This document shows, in pieces, positions 33,267 through 46,317 of a DNA stretch of 64,000 bases; position 1 is the first letter of the stretch; each line of letters starts with the position of its first letter. A program made the position numbers and the translations under genes. The stretch comes from Riptortus pedestris (lineage: Eukaryota; Arthropoda; Insecta; Hemiptera; Alydidae): assembly GCA_019009955.1 (NCBI GenBank), contig CM032228.1:98646501-98710500 (forward strand), in the 5' to 3' direction. The notes under the pieces are model-generated. The model did not search any database and was not told the DNA's origin. It worked only from the letters and a program-made list of their open reading frames with translations.

Positions 33267-33989
33267 TTAATTTTCGGCTCATCCGAATACAAAATGACTA
33301 AACTTGTTAAGAACGGAAGGAGAAACCTGATAACTATACAAATTCTAGGACAACAAATCCAGAAAAGAAAACCAAGACGGGTACATTACGTTGTAGAGTG
33401 CAATAAAACTTTGAATTGGATCAATATTAGTATTTCAAGAGAAGAAAAACAATTATGTTTAATATTATAAATATTCTAAAGATCGTGTGGCATTACAAGA
33501 TAACTAGTAATCGTTTCAAAAATACTTTCGGAATTGAAAATATGACCTTGAGTTACTACTATGCCTTTCATGACACTCGCTTAGATATTATATTTGTTGA
33601 TGAGGGCATTGCAATTGCAAGGAAAATAATGTCATTAGCTCAGCTTCTGGTGTAAATGTTGGAAGACCTGTATTCGTACATAGGCCGGGTGACAAGCACA
33701 ATAATATCTATTATACCTAAAACAATTTTCTCTGAGAGAAGGGTTATAGTAGTAGTATAGTATAGTTTTTTCGATCAGTATGCCATTATAGAAAGGTCTT
33801 TCTATACGCCCAGAGCACACGTGATCTCGCCTAACCACATATTCTCTATTTCTATGAAAAACCGATGTATAGTGGAGGGGGAGGGGGGCGTAGTTACTGA
33901 AGTCTGAAAACGAGAAAGTAAGAAGAGCTCGCTTCGTACTTGATTTTCGAAAAAACTGCAAAGAACAAGTATTGGAGGGCTTTAATAGT

Positions 33990-34735
33990 TTAACAAGATT
34001 GGTTTTATAACATTTTACGATCCGCCAAATAATAACGGAGATATTTTAAATTCTCTAATCCTCCTTCTTTATATCCCCGCTATTCCTGGTCTGACTTTTA
34101 CAAATCACAAATATGATCTTTAATATTGAATAAAACGGTTAAATATCGAGTCTGGTTTAGATAAAATGAAGATTTTCGAAAAAAATAACGTAAAACCTTA
34201 ATTTATGAATTTGCATTTATCTCGCACAATTTAGGTCACATAGGAACAATATTTGGAATTTAAGTTTTGAATAAATAGGTTCATGTTGTAACTGCTTATT
34301 GATATTAGGACATGAGTTAGGGGTTTAATGGTGGTTGAAAACTAAAAATTTCAAATATTTCTGTTAACATTAATCATAGAAAAAATATGTAAAGAACATT
34401 TTTAGACAATTGAATTTGCCTTAAGAGTTTTTCCGTACATTTTTCGATCCGATGTATAATAATGGAAATGTTGAATTTTCGAAATTCTTCCTTCTAAACC
34501 CCCACCCCTTCCCCAAACTTGATCTATATTTTTACATATCGAGTTTGGTAACGATAAAACAACAATTGCGACCGCTAGAGCGGTAACAGAAAGGTGCGTG
34601 TGTGTGTGTATATATACACACAATTTTGAACGGACCTCATTTTTGTCATCTCCTGGGTAGGTTCCATGGACATTTGAAGAAGTTTTTCGAAATTCATGTG
34701 TTATGATTACGACCTCAATAGCTGATTTCCTTTAA
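33990..34735 (-). repeat. REP-A copies, minus strand, partly duplicated
   Basis: Two rounds of the 'CGATCC...AATAATAACGGAGATATT' block (about 34,018 and 34,446) precede AACGATAAAACAACAATTGCGACCGCTAG, a GT/TA tract (34,597-34,621), TTTTGAACGGACCTCATTTT and the GACCTCAATAGCTGATTTCC head. Confidence 0.65.
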
Positions 34736-35251
34736 GTTGGTAATAAACACCAGCAAAAGGAAGGTCATCAAGATTGAATTAATGTATTATTTCAAAAATT
34801 GATTCAAAGTTTCTATGGACATCAAGTCAAAAGCAAAAAAAAATATTAGTATAAATTTTTCATGAAAGACAAATGTAATACACAATTGTTAAAAAATGAA
34901 ATGTACTTTGTTCCAACTCCTAACTATCAGTAGGCGAAGAACACCATAAACCAGTATATATGACCGACTATAAATTATCCTCGTAAATGTGCCCGTTTTA
35001 AAGCTCTCGTTTCTACTGAAAGTAGATAAAGCCATCACAATACTTAGAAAGTTAAGAAATACTATCCATTCATTTTGATACTCCTGATACTGTCAAAGCG
35101 GCAATTATCTCGGAAAGATTAGGTTTGTTCAAGTCAAATGGGAAGCATTTGAGTATTTGATTGACGCACATTAAAAAAAAAAATTGAAAAAGAAATATAA
35201 GAAAAATATCGAGGTAAGATACTCCTTTGAGAAATGGAGTGGAAATGGTGT

Positions 35252-35845
35252 TGGCAGATTTCCTTTAAGGAAATCAGCTATTCAGATCGTACTCACGACG
35301 GGATTTTCGAAAAAAAAATTTCGAATGTCCATCGATCCCACCCAGGAGATGACAAAAATGAGGTCCGTTCAAAACTATTTATGTATATATATATATATAT
35401 ATATATATGCCTGTTAACAATCTAGGAGTCGCATTTTTTTTTAATCGTCACCAAACTCGGTATTTAATCGTTTTATGTAAAAGGAAAGGTCTAGTTCGTT
35501 AACGCCTGAAATCAGACCAGTGGGAGGGCAGAATTTCGAAAATTCGACATATCTCCGTTACTATACGTCGGATGGAAAAATTGTATAGAACCAATTTCAT
35601 TGCAAATTAAATTTTCTATAAATAGTGTTATATACATTTATTCTCTATCTTGAATATTAACCGAGATATTTGCATTTTATTAAGCGAAACGGACGAGTTA
35701 CGGTCGCTTCTAAACGTTTCCGTCGATAGCTAGTTCGGCCGTTTCCGTTACTGTTCGGAGATTTCTCGTATGGAGATTTCTCTATTGTATAATTTTACGT
35801 GGGAGATTGGCTTAGTTTACCCAGCCCCTGCGTGACGGATGTTTT
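35252..35845 (+). repeat. REP-A copy
   Basis: Begins GGCAGATTTCCTTTAAGGAAATCAG, has a (TA)n tract at about 35,381-35,408, and ends CAGCCCCTGCGTGACGGATG at about 35,840. Confidence 0.8.
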
Positions 35846-37267
35846 TAATAAGAGGGAGGTGTGATACCCAAGACTACTGCCGAAGTTCATAAAGGATTAG
35901 AATTATCCACGATGTACCTTGAAACAATATTCAGTTCTGATTCAACATTCCGCGAGAATCTTCAATTACCATTTATATAAATAAATACACAATATTCATC
36001 TTTTTCGCTTTCCCACACTCCTACCTCTGAAGATCACTCCATTTTAAAAACCATAAAATTCTAAATAAATAGATTAAATATTATATTTTTCAATAAACAA
36101 ATTTTTACAGGTCAGGACTGTACCACACGATTGTTATGAGTCTTATAACTGCTAAAATTGTGGCTTTATTTTGAATTCTCTTTTCCGTGACATTAGCACT
36201 CCTGTATGCTAAGTGCCAACTCTGTATCTCTTTGGCAGGAGAGAGGCAATTTCAAGACCGAGTGTTTGTGGGCAGATAAATTTTTTTTATTCCCGATGAG
36301 TGCTCCTCGTTCCAGCTCCTTAATGAAGTTATTCAACCGCACTATCTAGCCAGAGCATAGTTACTAGCTTGCTGAAATAACAATTCCCTTCTTCTTAGGC
36401 CGGAATAGACTTATTTTTTTGTTTCCACACTGAAGTTTTTTACTTTCCGTTATGGTAGCCTGCCTTATGATAAGGAATGCTATTAGTTTGGATTACACAT
36501 TATCTTTCCCAAGCTCAAGGTATTATTCCTTGCAGTTTTCTTTTTGCTGACACTATTTAAAAGATTAAAATCAGGATTGAATAATTCCGGAAGGATAGGG
36601 AGCCCTAACCTAAAAGATTTTTTATAAATACACACACACATACACATATATTTGTGTGTGTGGTTGTTTGTGTGGGCGGTTGTGAGTGTATAACCGCACT
36701 GTAGTCCATTGAATGCATACAGATTTGAATAGATGGATAATTTTCCTTTGTTTTATTTTTTTTGTTTAAAGCCTGATTGAATGAAATATTTGAATAATTG
36801 TTGTGTGTCTTTCGAAAAGATTGGATTTTTTAAAAGGCCTACGACAGTAATAGAAGTATTAAACCCACAACTTACTTAGCCAGTTTTCCTACACAAAAAT
36901 TGACAATAAGAATTTTTAGAATTTTGGAATAAAATACGTTTTTGGTGTACTATCAGAGTTGGTTATTATGGCTATCTATATTTTCAGAGGTTTTTGGTAT
37001 ATTTAGGAAGGGAATAGATATTATTTTTATTTTCCTGATTTAAAAAAAAAATAGTGTACTTTTATTTGATATTTATGCCTTGAGATGGCATACAATGTTT
37101 TAAACAATTAAATTTTAAAGCATATTCATTATTTCGAAGGTTTCTTTTGGCTAAATTATGCAATTTCCCACTCTTGAATTCTTTTCACATTTTATTTCCC
37201 CCTAAATGATTATTCTACGAAAAAGTCTTTTCCACGGCAGTGTTTGTTCGAAGTGAAGAATGGTTCC
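35846..37267. other. No gene seen
   Basis: AT-rich; a short CA/TG stretch at 36,631-36,670. No coding signal. Confidence 0.55.
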
Positions 37268-37452
37268 TTGGAGAGAGAAAAAACGTCCAATTGTTCACAA
37301 TTTTTTTTTATATTTCAGTGCTAAGCGCTTTCGAAGACTATTGTCTCCATCTTCAGAGCTACTTGCATACGCTCATTGGGAGAGACAGCAAGCGACTCGC
37401 TGGGGAGTCAAAAATTTGTGAAGAATTGGACGTTTTTTCTCTCTCTCCAAAA
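37268..37452. repeat. Foldback element, about 35-bp arms, Penelope-type core
   Basis: The left arm holds GGAGAGAGAAAAAACGTCCA and the right arm its inverse TGGACGTTTTTTCTCTCTCC. Between them lies GCGCTTTCGAAGACTATTG...CATCTTCAGAG, again the GCTTTCG...TCTTCAG pattern found at Penelope ends. Confidence 0.72.
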
Positions 37453-37818
37453 AAAGTCTTTAACTGTTAAAGAAATGTGATATAAAAGCACATATACTTT
37501 GTGATAGTATTATATGAAAATCTGATGAATAGGGCAGGGGATTTACTTAAGTCTGAAACAATTTAAACTGACAAATTTGACCAATATGAAGAATGTATAG
37601 AACAGCAATTCTAAAACATTTAATTGTAATCAATATTTGGTATATAAAATTCTTAGATTTCAAATGTTTCCCCTTCTATAATCCCAATGTTCTTGCTCCA
37701 ATTTTGGCGATTAACGAACTCAATCCTTGAGTTTTAGATGAGGTATATTGATTTGAATTTTTTAAACATCAAATAAGATCACTAAAACCACTGGAGTATA
37801 TAAATAGACACATAAGTA

Positions 37819-37819
<1 letters not shown>

Positions 37820-37862
<43 letters not shown>
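37820..37862. repeat. (TA)n microsatellite
   Basis: About 21 TA units outside any recognised REP-A copy. A similar tract lies at 38,659-38,711. Confidence 0.93.
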
Positions 37863-37865
<3 letters not shown>

Positions 37866-38654
37866 TATGTAGTTCGTGAGGATACAGAGGATGAGTAGAC
37901 CGATTTTTTGTATGATGGTTTGGCCAAGGTGTGTTCGAAGTACATATGCACGGTAACAACAATTACAGGACAACTGTAATGAAAAATATATGTGGATGTA
38001 ACAAAAATACATTAGAATTAAAGTTGATTGTGAGGAATGGGAATTATAATTCAATATATTTTCCTTACATAGACTCGCAAATTAAACATTGGTTGAGTTT
38101 AACTTTGATTTTTTTTTTGTTCTTATTTTATTTATTTATTCATTTCGTTTATTAATTTTATTTGTAATTATCTTACTTATTTTAATATTTTGTTTTATAT
38201 TATATTTGAGTAGATAGTTGATTAACGTGTATATATTATAAAAAAAAATGTATTTAAACATAATCATACATGTAATATGCCATGTAGCAATGGAACATGT
38301 ATTCAAATAAATAACTCCTCATAGGGTTACTATGAGGAGAAAAAAAAAGGTTCAAGGATGGCCGGACAATAAACTAAATAGAACATGTATTAATCATCGC
38401 TCTGCGCTACTACCACATTTCAGGCGTTCAAAGCTACAGGGAGTTAGTTAATTGTTTCCTGGTAGTTGCAATTACTGGCGCAGAGGGAAAAACGTTAGGA
38501 GCAGAAATATATTCCTTTGGAACGGATATGTAGGTGGGTGAAGCTGTTCAGCTAGCTGTCAATCACAATGCTGTCAGAAGTTGAGCTAAGTACAAGCTAG
38601 AATGGGAAAATAAGGGACCCAATCATAAATATGCGACGTAAAGTCTTACACACA

Positions 38655-38706
<52 letters not shown>

Positions 38707-39049
38707 TATATCCCTTCTTGTGTCTGGTATTTTTGTTAGATCATAATCAAACTCGATATTCAAACTTTTTGAAAAATTAATGATGGAGATAGTAGTTATT
38801 AGGCGAAACTAAGACAGTAAACGATTGGGTTTAGGTCAGTAGTACAACAAATCTTAAACGCTCCGTTATTATTATTGAAAAATAACATATATATTATTTT
38901 TCTATAATAATATTGGTTACAGTCTATAATTAAATTTTGGAGAAATAAATGTCGACATAGTTTATGTAGTGCCGGAGGCACTGAATTTTTTATTTCTCTA
39001 GAGTTATAATACTGACGACCTCGGAGATCAAGTGGTGAAAACGTTTGTA
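37863..39049. other. No gene seen
   Basis: AT-rich with a (TA)n tract at 38,659-38,711. A GC-richer stretch at 38,395-38,600 has no motif that I recognise. Confidence 0.5.
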
Positions 39050-39660
39050 GAAAAATAAAGCATGACAACCCAAAGAAAGGAAAATCTCTGGAAAATCATA
39101 TCAGACGAGATCAAGGGGTGTTGATACTTCATAAACCGAATACCTCATAAACCGAAAAGATCTGCCTACATGCACTCACTGTAATACAGTACTGACCATT
39201 AAACATCTCCTGACTGAGTGCAGGCTACGTGAATATCTGAACTTACCGAACGACTTACACGAACTATTAACAGAATGAAGCCCACATATAAGCACACTCT
39301 AAAATCACTTGAAGACAATTGACATTTACAACAAACTTAACCACACCTAGCCTACTCACGTCTGTACGTTTTATATGTCAAATTATGTTCATAATTCGTG
39401 TATGTGTTTTTGTGAACAATAGTGTATAATACATTTTTAAACTTGTGCCTTAGACTTCCATTATCCTCATATCAGGATTTATCCTAAAATTTATAGTTTC
39501 TCATTGTTTTATTTTAACGCTTAATTTTATTTAGTTATATTTTATACTACGTTTTAATAATTTTGAAAACACTTTTCTTTATTTTAAAATTTTAATGTCC
39601 ATTGAAAATAAATGATACTGAGCGCCATCGCCTAGTTGCGGAGCTCATAAATTAAATAAA
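39050..39660 (+). mobile_element. Non-LTR retrotransposon 3' end (LINE remnant)
   Basis: At 39,148-39,280 a frame reads DLPTCTHCNTVLTIKHLLTEC, the Cys/His-type C-terminal segment found at the end of jockey/I-like LINE reverse-transcriptase proteins. It continues as LNLPNDLHELLTE up to TGA. A 3' untranslated-like stretch follows, ending GCGCCATCGCCTAGTTGCGG...AAATTAAATAAA near 39,660. The upstream RT domain is not recognisable, so it is a 5'-truncated copy. Confidence 0.6.
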
Positions 39661-40124
39661 TGAGAAAACTAATTAAAATAATGAATACATATAGAATAGA
39701 CTTCATGTAGGTAGAAAGAAATAATGAATTTAGAGAGAGTGAGGACCGATAAAAGGGAAAATAAAGAATGCGGAAGTATGGAGTGATGTTGGCAGAGGAC
39801 AGAACGTCATGTACTATCTGGCAACAGATGTTTGGAACAACTTCTCTCAACTTCCACCTCGTCCTTTCCACCTGTCTAATGTCAGTCTCGATAATTAATT
39901 TATTGATTACATTTCATTCTACCTAAAACCTCGCTCTTAGCAACATTTACAACAAGGCTGGTTTAACAACATTCTTAAATACCCCAATAGTTTTGATATG
40001 TTGATGAAACAGCAGAATCACTGAATGAAACCACTCTAAACTTTCAGTGGTACGACCTCCTAACGCGGCAAATCAAGTAAAATATCTTTCAATATCGTGT
40101 TATACTTACTCCCAAAATTCAAAA

Positions 40125-40534
40125 AAGTCCGTCACGCAGGGACTGCGTTAAATAAGCAGATTTCCTACTTGCTGCGTCACGTATTTGCATTTATTTCAAA
40201 ACGTAAAAGTTCAACGAGAACAATATTTGGTATTTATGCTTCAAATGATGTGCTTCATAATATAACAGCTTAATTTTAATATGAAATGAGCATGAGTGGG
40301 GTTTTAATGAAGACCGAAAACTAAATAATGCTAAATATCTTGGTTAATAATCGAGATATTGAAATACGTATATGACAACATTTGTAGAACATTACATTTG
40401 TAATAAGATTGGCTCTATCCGACGTATAACAAAGGAGATATTTCGAATTTTTGAAATTGTGGTTCACCAAGTCTCAACCTTCAATTAATACAATTGGCGA
40501 TTTTAAGGGCGGTGGCACGGGAACTTTGGACACC

Positions 40535-40584
<50 letters not shown>

Positions 40585-40690
40585 AACGGGCCTCATTTTC
40601 GTCATCTATTAGGTATGACCGATAGATATTTAGGGAAATGTTTCGAAAATCACATCAAGTACAACCCCAATATTATTATTTATTTGAGAT
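40125..40690 (-). repeat. REP-A copy, minus strand
   Basis: Starts AAAAAAGTCCGTCACGCAGGG, has (TA)n at about 40,538-40,581, then TTGAACGGGCCTCATTTTCG and an altered head. Confidence 0.75.
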
Positions 40691-42294
40691 GCCGCTACAA
40701 CGGCGATTCATCTTATAGCATGTTTCAATATAATTTTACAAAATTAAATAAATATTAAAATTTTTACGAAACTAAATTTTACAATGTACAGAATAAATAG
40801 AATGGGCAAAACTAAATATAAATTGTTAGTATATTTACAACATGAGGAAAACAAACAAAATAAAAAAAAAAAACTAAGAGAAAAACTATAAATAGTTAAA
40901 CTAGAAGGAGGCAAAACTTATATTACACATACAGTGCTTGCTATATATAACTTTCATAATGGTAAATAATAGCTTTTATATTTCATCAAATAATCCATTA
41001 TTCCTTAAATACTTAAAAACATCATCTATAATTTGGCTACTATAGTCCACAAGTTCGCATACATTTGTTCACATACAACCCCAATAGCTGACACTCTTAA
41101 TGAGAAATCTGCTAAAATATCGAGTTCCACCGTAGCTAGAAAAGGATGTTGGCCGGTTTTCAAAAAAGCTAATTAGGCATAACAGCATAAAGTGAACTTT
41201 AACAATTGAAATTTAGTTCTATTACGTTACTGGAGCATGTGATATTTATTATTGTTATCATTATTATCTAAGTATTTAGGACCTCCTCCTGTTTATGCTA
41301 TTTAAGGAAGTCGGAACAGCTTATCTGCATGTTACCGGCCTTTGCTAAACAGAATAAAATTAGAGATTTTCTTTAGCGAGTCAACCACTGAATAAATTTC
41401 CTTTACCTTGTAATCGACACCATGAACCAAAGTTTTCCAAATTTATTATGACTAATAACATATGCGACAAACCGTACTCATTATTCAAGAAAACAACAAG
41501 AAGGGAAAATTCCTAAAAAACGACTGATTTTTTTGAGAAATAACTTATATCCTGGCAAATACGTTCAACTCTAGTCTTAAAAGTTTAAAATTTACTCACC
41601 TCTGCTACGATTCTTCTGTAATCTCTTTCTGGAAAATTAGTTCCATTTGAACACTTCCAACAATACTGCCTTTTTGGCCATTCTAAATTGTTCAAGAATC
41701 GCTCCGAGTTGGATCTGTGAAAAATAGAAATGCACAATCATAACGTCCAATGCAACTAATGTTAACTCTAATGTATTACAGAGCATTTTCTTTTTTAATT
41801 CGTACTCAAAAATCAATGTTATCTATGACCTTATACATCCTGACAAACCTTTTCCCTTTTATTAAATTAAATACATCTATTGTATGTTAAGATGTTGCAG
41901 GTATTTATGAAAATTCAATTTTCGTCTATTTATAATTGAACGGTCATTATATAAACCAGATGATCAGTCACTAAATATTATCATAAAGTCTATAAAAATG
42001 TACAAATTAATGAATAACATACATTACAAGTTTTTCGATTCTAGTCTGAACGAAATATAAATACGCTTAAATCTGAATCTCCTTAAATTTCAAGTTTTCT
42101 TCGCATAAGGTTCTTAATAAGGGACAAATAGAGAATAGAATATAGGAATGAATCCTCTGTGTCTATCCAGAATGAAGAAAATCTACTAAGTTCACACAGC
42201 AATACGTTTTGGAAATTTCTTTCTTTCTTCTTCTTTGATATTTACCAATTAGGATGTTATGAGACAGCAATTTACCGCCAATCTGAAATATTAA
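40691..42294. other. No gene; partial SINE tail and REP-A head fragment
   Basis: A REP-A head piece (CAATAGCTGACACTCTTAATGAGAAATCTG) lies near 41,084. A minus-strand SINE-like tail spans about 41,272-41,420. The rest is featureless. Confidence 0.5.
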
Positions 42295-43200
42295 AAATTC
42301 CGTCACGCAGGAGCTGCGTAATCTAAGCAGATTCCCCCCGTGTGCCACGTATTTGTATTTATCTCGAATAGTATAATGAGAACAATATTCGGTATTTAGG
42401 CTTCAAAAACTGTGCTTCATAATATAACAGCTTACTGGCAATATGACATGAGCAGGAGTGGGGGTTTACTGATGACCGAAAACTAAAAAAATGCAAATAT
42501 CTTGGTTAATAATCAAAATATAGCAAACATGTACAGAACAACATCCATCGAACATTACATTTGTAATAGGATTGGTTCTTTACAATTTTTTGATGTGGCT
42601 TATAGTAACGGCGATATTTCGATTTTTCAACATTCCCCCACTAACCCCCCCCCTCCCCCCCCTGCCACTGGTACGATATCAGCCATTAACGAACTTGATC
42701 TTTCTATTTACATAAAACGATTAAATACCGAATTTGGTAACGATTAAACAAAAATTGTAGCCGCTAGAGTGTTAACAGACAATTTTTGTGATTTCCTATA
42801 AGTTTACAGGTTGTACTTATGGCTTGATTTTTAAAAGTCCGTCACGCATGGGCTGCGTAAACTAAGCAGATTTCCCACGCGAAGGTTTACAGTAGATAAA
42901 TATACATACAGGTAACAAACACTACCTTGAATGTTAAGTGAATAAATACAATCGGTAATGAGAAATCATTCAGTCAATTTACAATACAAGTTAATTATCT
43001 CTTCAACTGAAAGCGGCTGAATTGAAAACAAACAGGCCAGCCAACCTCGTAGTGCCGTATAGATAGACCGGAAAGACAAACAATTAACGAAATATATCTG
43101 AATATAACATTAATTTTATTGAAAACAATTTACTAAAGCTAGTGCTGAAATTTGTAATGAATCAGAATCAGTTTTATCTCAATGACTTAAATTTTAGTAA
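42295..43200 (-). repeat. Two partial REP-A copies in tandem, minus strand
   Basis: One copy begins at CCGTCACGCAGGAGCTGCG (42,302) and runs to TTAACAGACAATTTTTGTG near 42,800, lacking the (TA)n tract. A second begins AAAGTCCGTCACGCATGGGC at about 42,835 and keeps only an end variant (GCGGCTGAATTGAAAACAAACAGG) also seen at 52,550 and 59,790. Confidence 0.7.
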
Positions 43201-43212
43201 TCACAGATCAAA

Positions 43213-43692
43213 AAAGTCCGTCACGCAGGGGCTGCGTAAACTAAGCAGATTTCTCACGTGAAGGTTTACAATAGAGAAATCTGCCCAATAACAACTGTAC
43301 TAGTAAGGGATCTCTAAATCTATTCACGAGGGACGAACAGTTACAGAAACGGCCGCCAGAGCTCTCGGCGGAAGTTCCCGAACATAGCCGACTCCTGCCG
43401 ACCACAGAATACAAATGCAAATATCTCAGTCAATATTCAAGATACAGAATAAATGTATAGAACAATATTTATAGTAAATGTAATTTGCTATAAGATTGAT
43501 TCTATACAATTTTTCGATTCGACGCATAATAACGGAAATATTTTGAATTGTAAAAATTCCCCCCTCTAAACCCCCCTCCCATTGGTCCGATTTCAGCCAT
43601 TAACGAACTTGATCTTCCTTTTTACATAAAACGATTAAATTCCGAGTTTGGAAACGATCAAACAAAAATTGTGACCGCTAGAGCGTTAAGAG

Positions 43693-43744
<52 letters not shown>

Positions 43745-43880
43745 TTTTGAACGGACCTCATTTTCGTCATCTCCTAGGTAGGATCGATGGACATTTGAAG
43801 AAAAATTTCGTTAATCACGTCAAGAGAAAGACCTCAATAGCTGATTTCTCTTAGGAGAAATCTCCTAATAATGTAGGTTC
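43213..43880 (-). repeat. REP-A copy, minus strand, complete order
   Basis: AAAAGTCCGTCACGCAGGGG tail, GTTCGTCCCTCGTGAA-type block in inverse, (TA)n at 43,688-43,741, TTTTGAACGGACCTCATTTT, GACCTCAATAGCTGATTTC head. A divergent plus-strand piece follows at about 43,912-44,180. Confidence 0.82.
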
Positions 43881-44180
43881 CTCTCCTACAAGAGATGATG
43901 AACATGATTACATTTGTCTGTTAACGTTTTAACTATTGCAATTTTACCAAACTGAACATTTAAGTGTTTCACATAAAACTGGAGATTAAGTTTATTAATG
44001 ACTGGAATCGAACCAGGTTGAGAAATTCGTGGTTTAAAAAGGATAAAATACAATATTAAACATATATCTCCTTTATTATGGGTCGGGTTGACAAATCTTC
44101 TACAAGGAATCCTGTAAATATAATATCATTTTTATTCCATACTTTTCCCCTTTGAATCGAATATTAACCAAATATGTAGT

Positions 44181-45551
44181 ATTTTGTTTTGTTTTCATAC
44201 TTGAGCAAACTTCTACACATCTCAAAAAAAAAAAAAATATGTTAATAAATATATTACTTAAAGTTCCACTTGATCAATGGAATTTCCATGTTTATTTTTC
44301 TCTCATTCAAATATGCTATACAAAACCTTGTTAGTAACGTAATATACTACTATTGTTGTTCTGTTTGTTTTTACGAAATCTGACTATTAACTTAGTTTGT
44401 GATTTTTATGTTCGCCATGAAACGAACAGCCGCTCTTATTCAAATGAATTAGAATTTAAGTTCTTTACCACTAAACATATTTTGCTCAGCTTAAATTTCA
44501 AGTCTTAGTAAAAATGAGCTACTATAAAAGATGAAGTGAATATTAAAATATTCAGAAGACATTGTCTGTGCTGGTATGACGCGCCAAAATGCCTTAATTT
44601 CTTGAAGGAGACAAGTCTTTATTTATTCACAATATCCTTTATTATTTATTTTTCTTTTCCACTTGGAGAATAGGAATTTATTTAGTTTCGAACTCATTAA
44701 GTGAAATCCTTAGTCCCAATTTTGCTATAAAAAGGTGGTAACCTATAGATAACCCTTCTCTGTTAGTCATGGCACCATAAAGTGGATGTGTACGTTTAAG
44801 TTTCCTAATTTATAGGTAATGGAAATGATGAATGCTATAATGACGATTAGTCATAATTACATTATGTCTCAACGTTTGGGAGTATTCTAAAATTGCCAAG
44901 TGTGCCTGCCAAAATGATTGAAATTCTCTTTGGTTAATGGCTGGCTACTACACGATCTTCTATGTGATCATATCCCTGCAGCGAATATGGTTTAGAAATC
45001 ATATAGGTATTTCTAAATTCATTATGCTACCCTATTAAAAAATTCTAAGTAATTACATAAATCACATGTAGTGTGTGTTGCTATCCTTGGATTCTAGCAA
45101 AAGTTTGGAAAACCGGAAAGTCGCTAATTTGTTTGTTGCCAAAGCAAAATATTTTACCCCAGGTCATTTTCAAGGTCGGCTGACAGGAGGTTGGAATTGG
45201 AGTAGCTATTTGATTGGAAAAGTAGAAAAACCTGTTGAGTGTCTCAAGTCGTCCTTGAGTAACCATAGATCATTCATTACGTGTGCTTTTAGTACACCGG
45301 TAAGGTTAATATAGACATATATATATATATATCTTATATTACACTAAGGTCTTAAACATCACAACTTAAAAATCTAATTTCTTTTAGAATTGTATTGTAC
45401 AATACTTTTCAATTAACTTTAGTTGACTTTGAAATTTAACTTTACCTGAAGAATGACAAAAACTAACTCATTAATATTAAACCTGCTAATGGTTGATTTA
45501 TGTAATAAGTTTTGAAGTGAAAAGCAAGAAGAGAATTAGATTTTGAGAGAG

Positions 45552-45555
<4 letters not shown>
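44181..45555. other. No gene; SINE tail at 44,664-44,790
   Basis: GGAATTTATTTAGT and GGTGGTAACCTATAGATAACCC match the body of the SINE family. An open frame at 45,075-45,314 has no recognisable motif. Confidence 0.5.
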
Positions 45556-45603
<48 letters not shown>

Positions 45604-45604
45604 T
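45556..45604. repeat. (TA)n microsatellite
   Basis: About 24 TA units. Its right edge joins CTAGCTAAGACTAG and a TTCGAAGGCTTCGCTCGG motif whose inverse-like form (CCGAGCGAAGCCGGGTACC) joins another (TA)n tract near 62,575-62,600. Confidence 0.9.
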
Positions 45605-45785
45605 AGCTAAGACTAGAAGAATTTCGAAGGCTTCGCTCGGGAATTTATTTGAGGTTTAATGATGATGGTATTTTTTTTGGCAAGCCTTTACTTTCCACAA
45701 TATTTTAACATTTCCTATACCTGTCGTTACTGTGGATTTGTTAATAATAAAATTATTTGTTATGTAAGGCTTCACTGTCCACAAT

Positions 45786-46080
45786 CAGAGTTGGGCAAAA
45801 TTGTAATTACAAGTTACAAGTTATAACTACATTAAATGAAATATAGTTACAATTACAACTACTAATGTAATTAGTTATTGATAATGGACAATTACATTTT
45901 TCAACTTAAGTAATTGTAATTGAAATTTCACAACTGCAGTTAGTAGTTTAGAAAATCAGTAGTTCCAAAAACAACTACAGTTAATAATTGTAACTGTAGT
46001 TGTAGTTGCAATTACAGTTACTTGGATAGTTACTTTAAAAAATTGTGTTAAACACTTACTGAAGTAGTTCAGGCTGTTAA
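45786..46080 (+). mobile_element. hAT-type transposon end (non-coding)
   Basis: CAGAGTTGGGCAAAATTGTAATTACAAG at 45,786 matches the usual hAT terminal pattern CAGRGNTGGGCAA, followed by subterminal TAATTACA-type repeats in both orientations up to about 46,030. No transposase frame follows and the opposite end is not clear. Confidence 0.55.
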
Positions 46081-46317
46081 GAAATAACTAGATCCAATGT
46101 CTTTATATCAAAAGTTTATTATATTACATATACTACATTATTATAATAACTGAAAATAATTTTAATGCAAATAAATGAAAACTAACAAAAATAATATGTC
46201 AATTCCTTTCTATATTTTCCACAGTCGAATGAAATTAAATAATACTTTTAAAATTTATACAAATTAGCCATTAAAATTACTCTTAACTCAAATTTCTTAA
46301 GACAGGCTATTTACATA

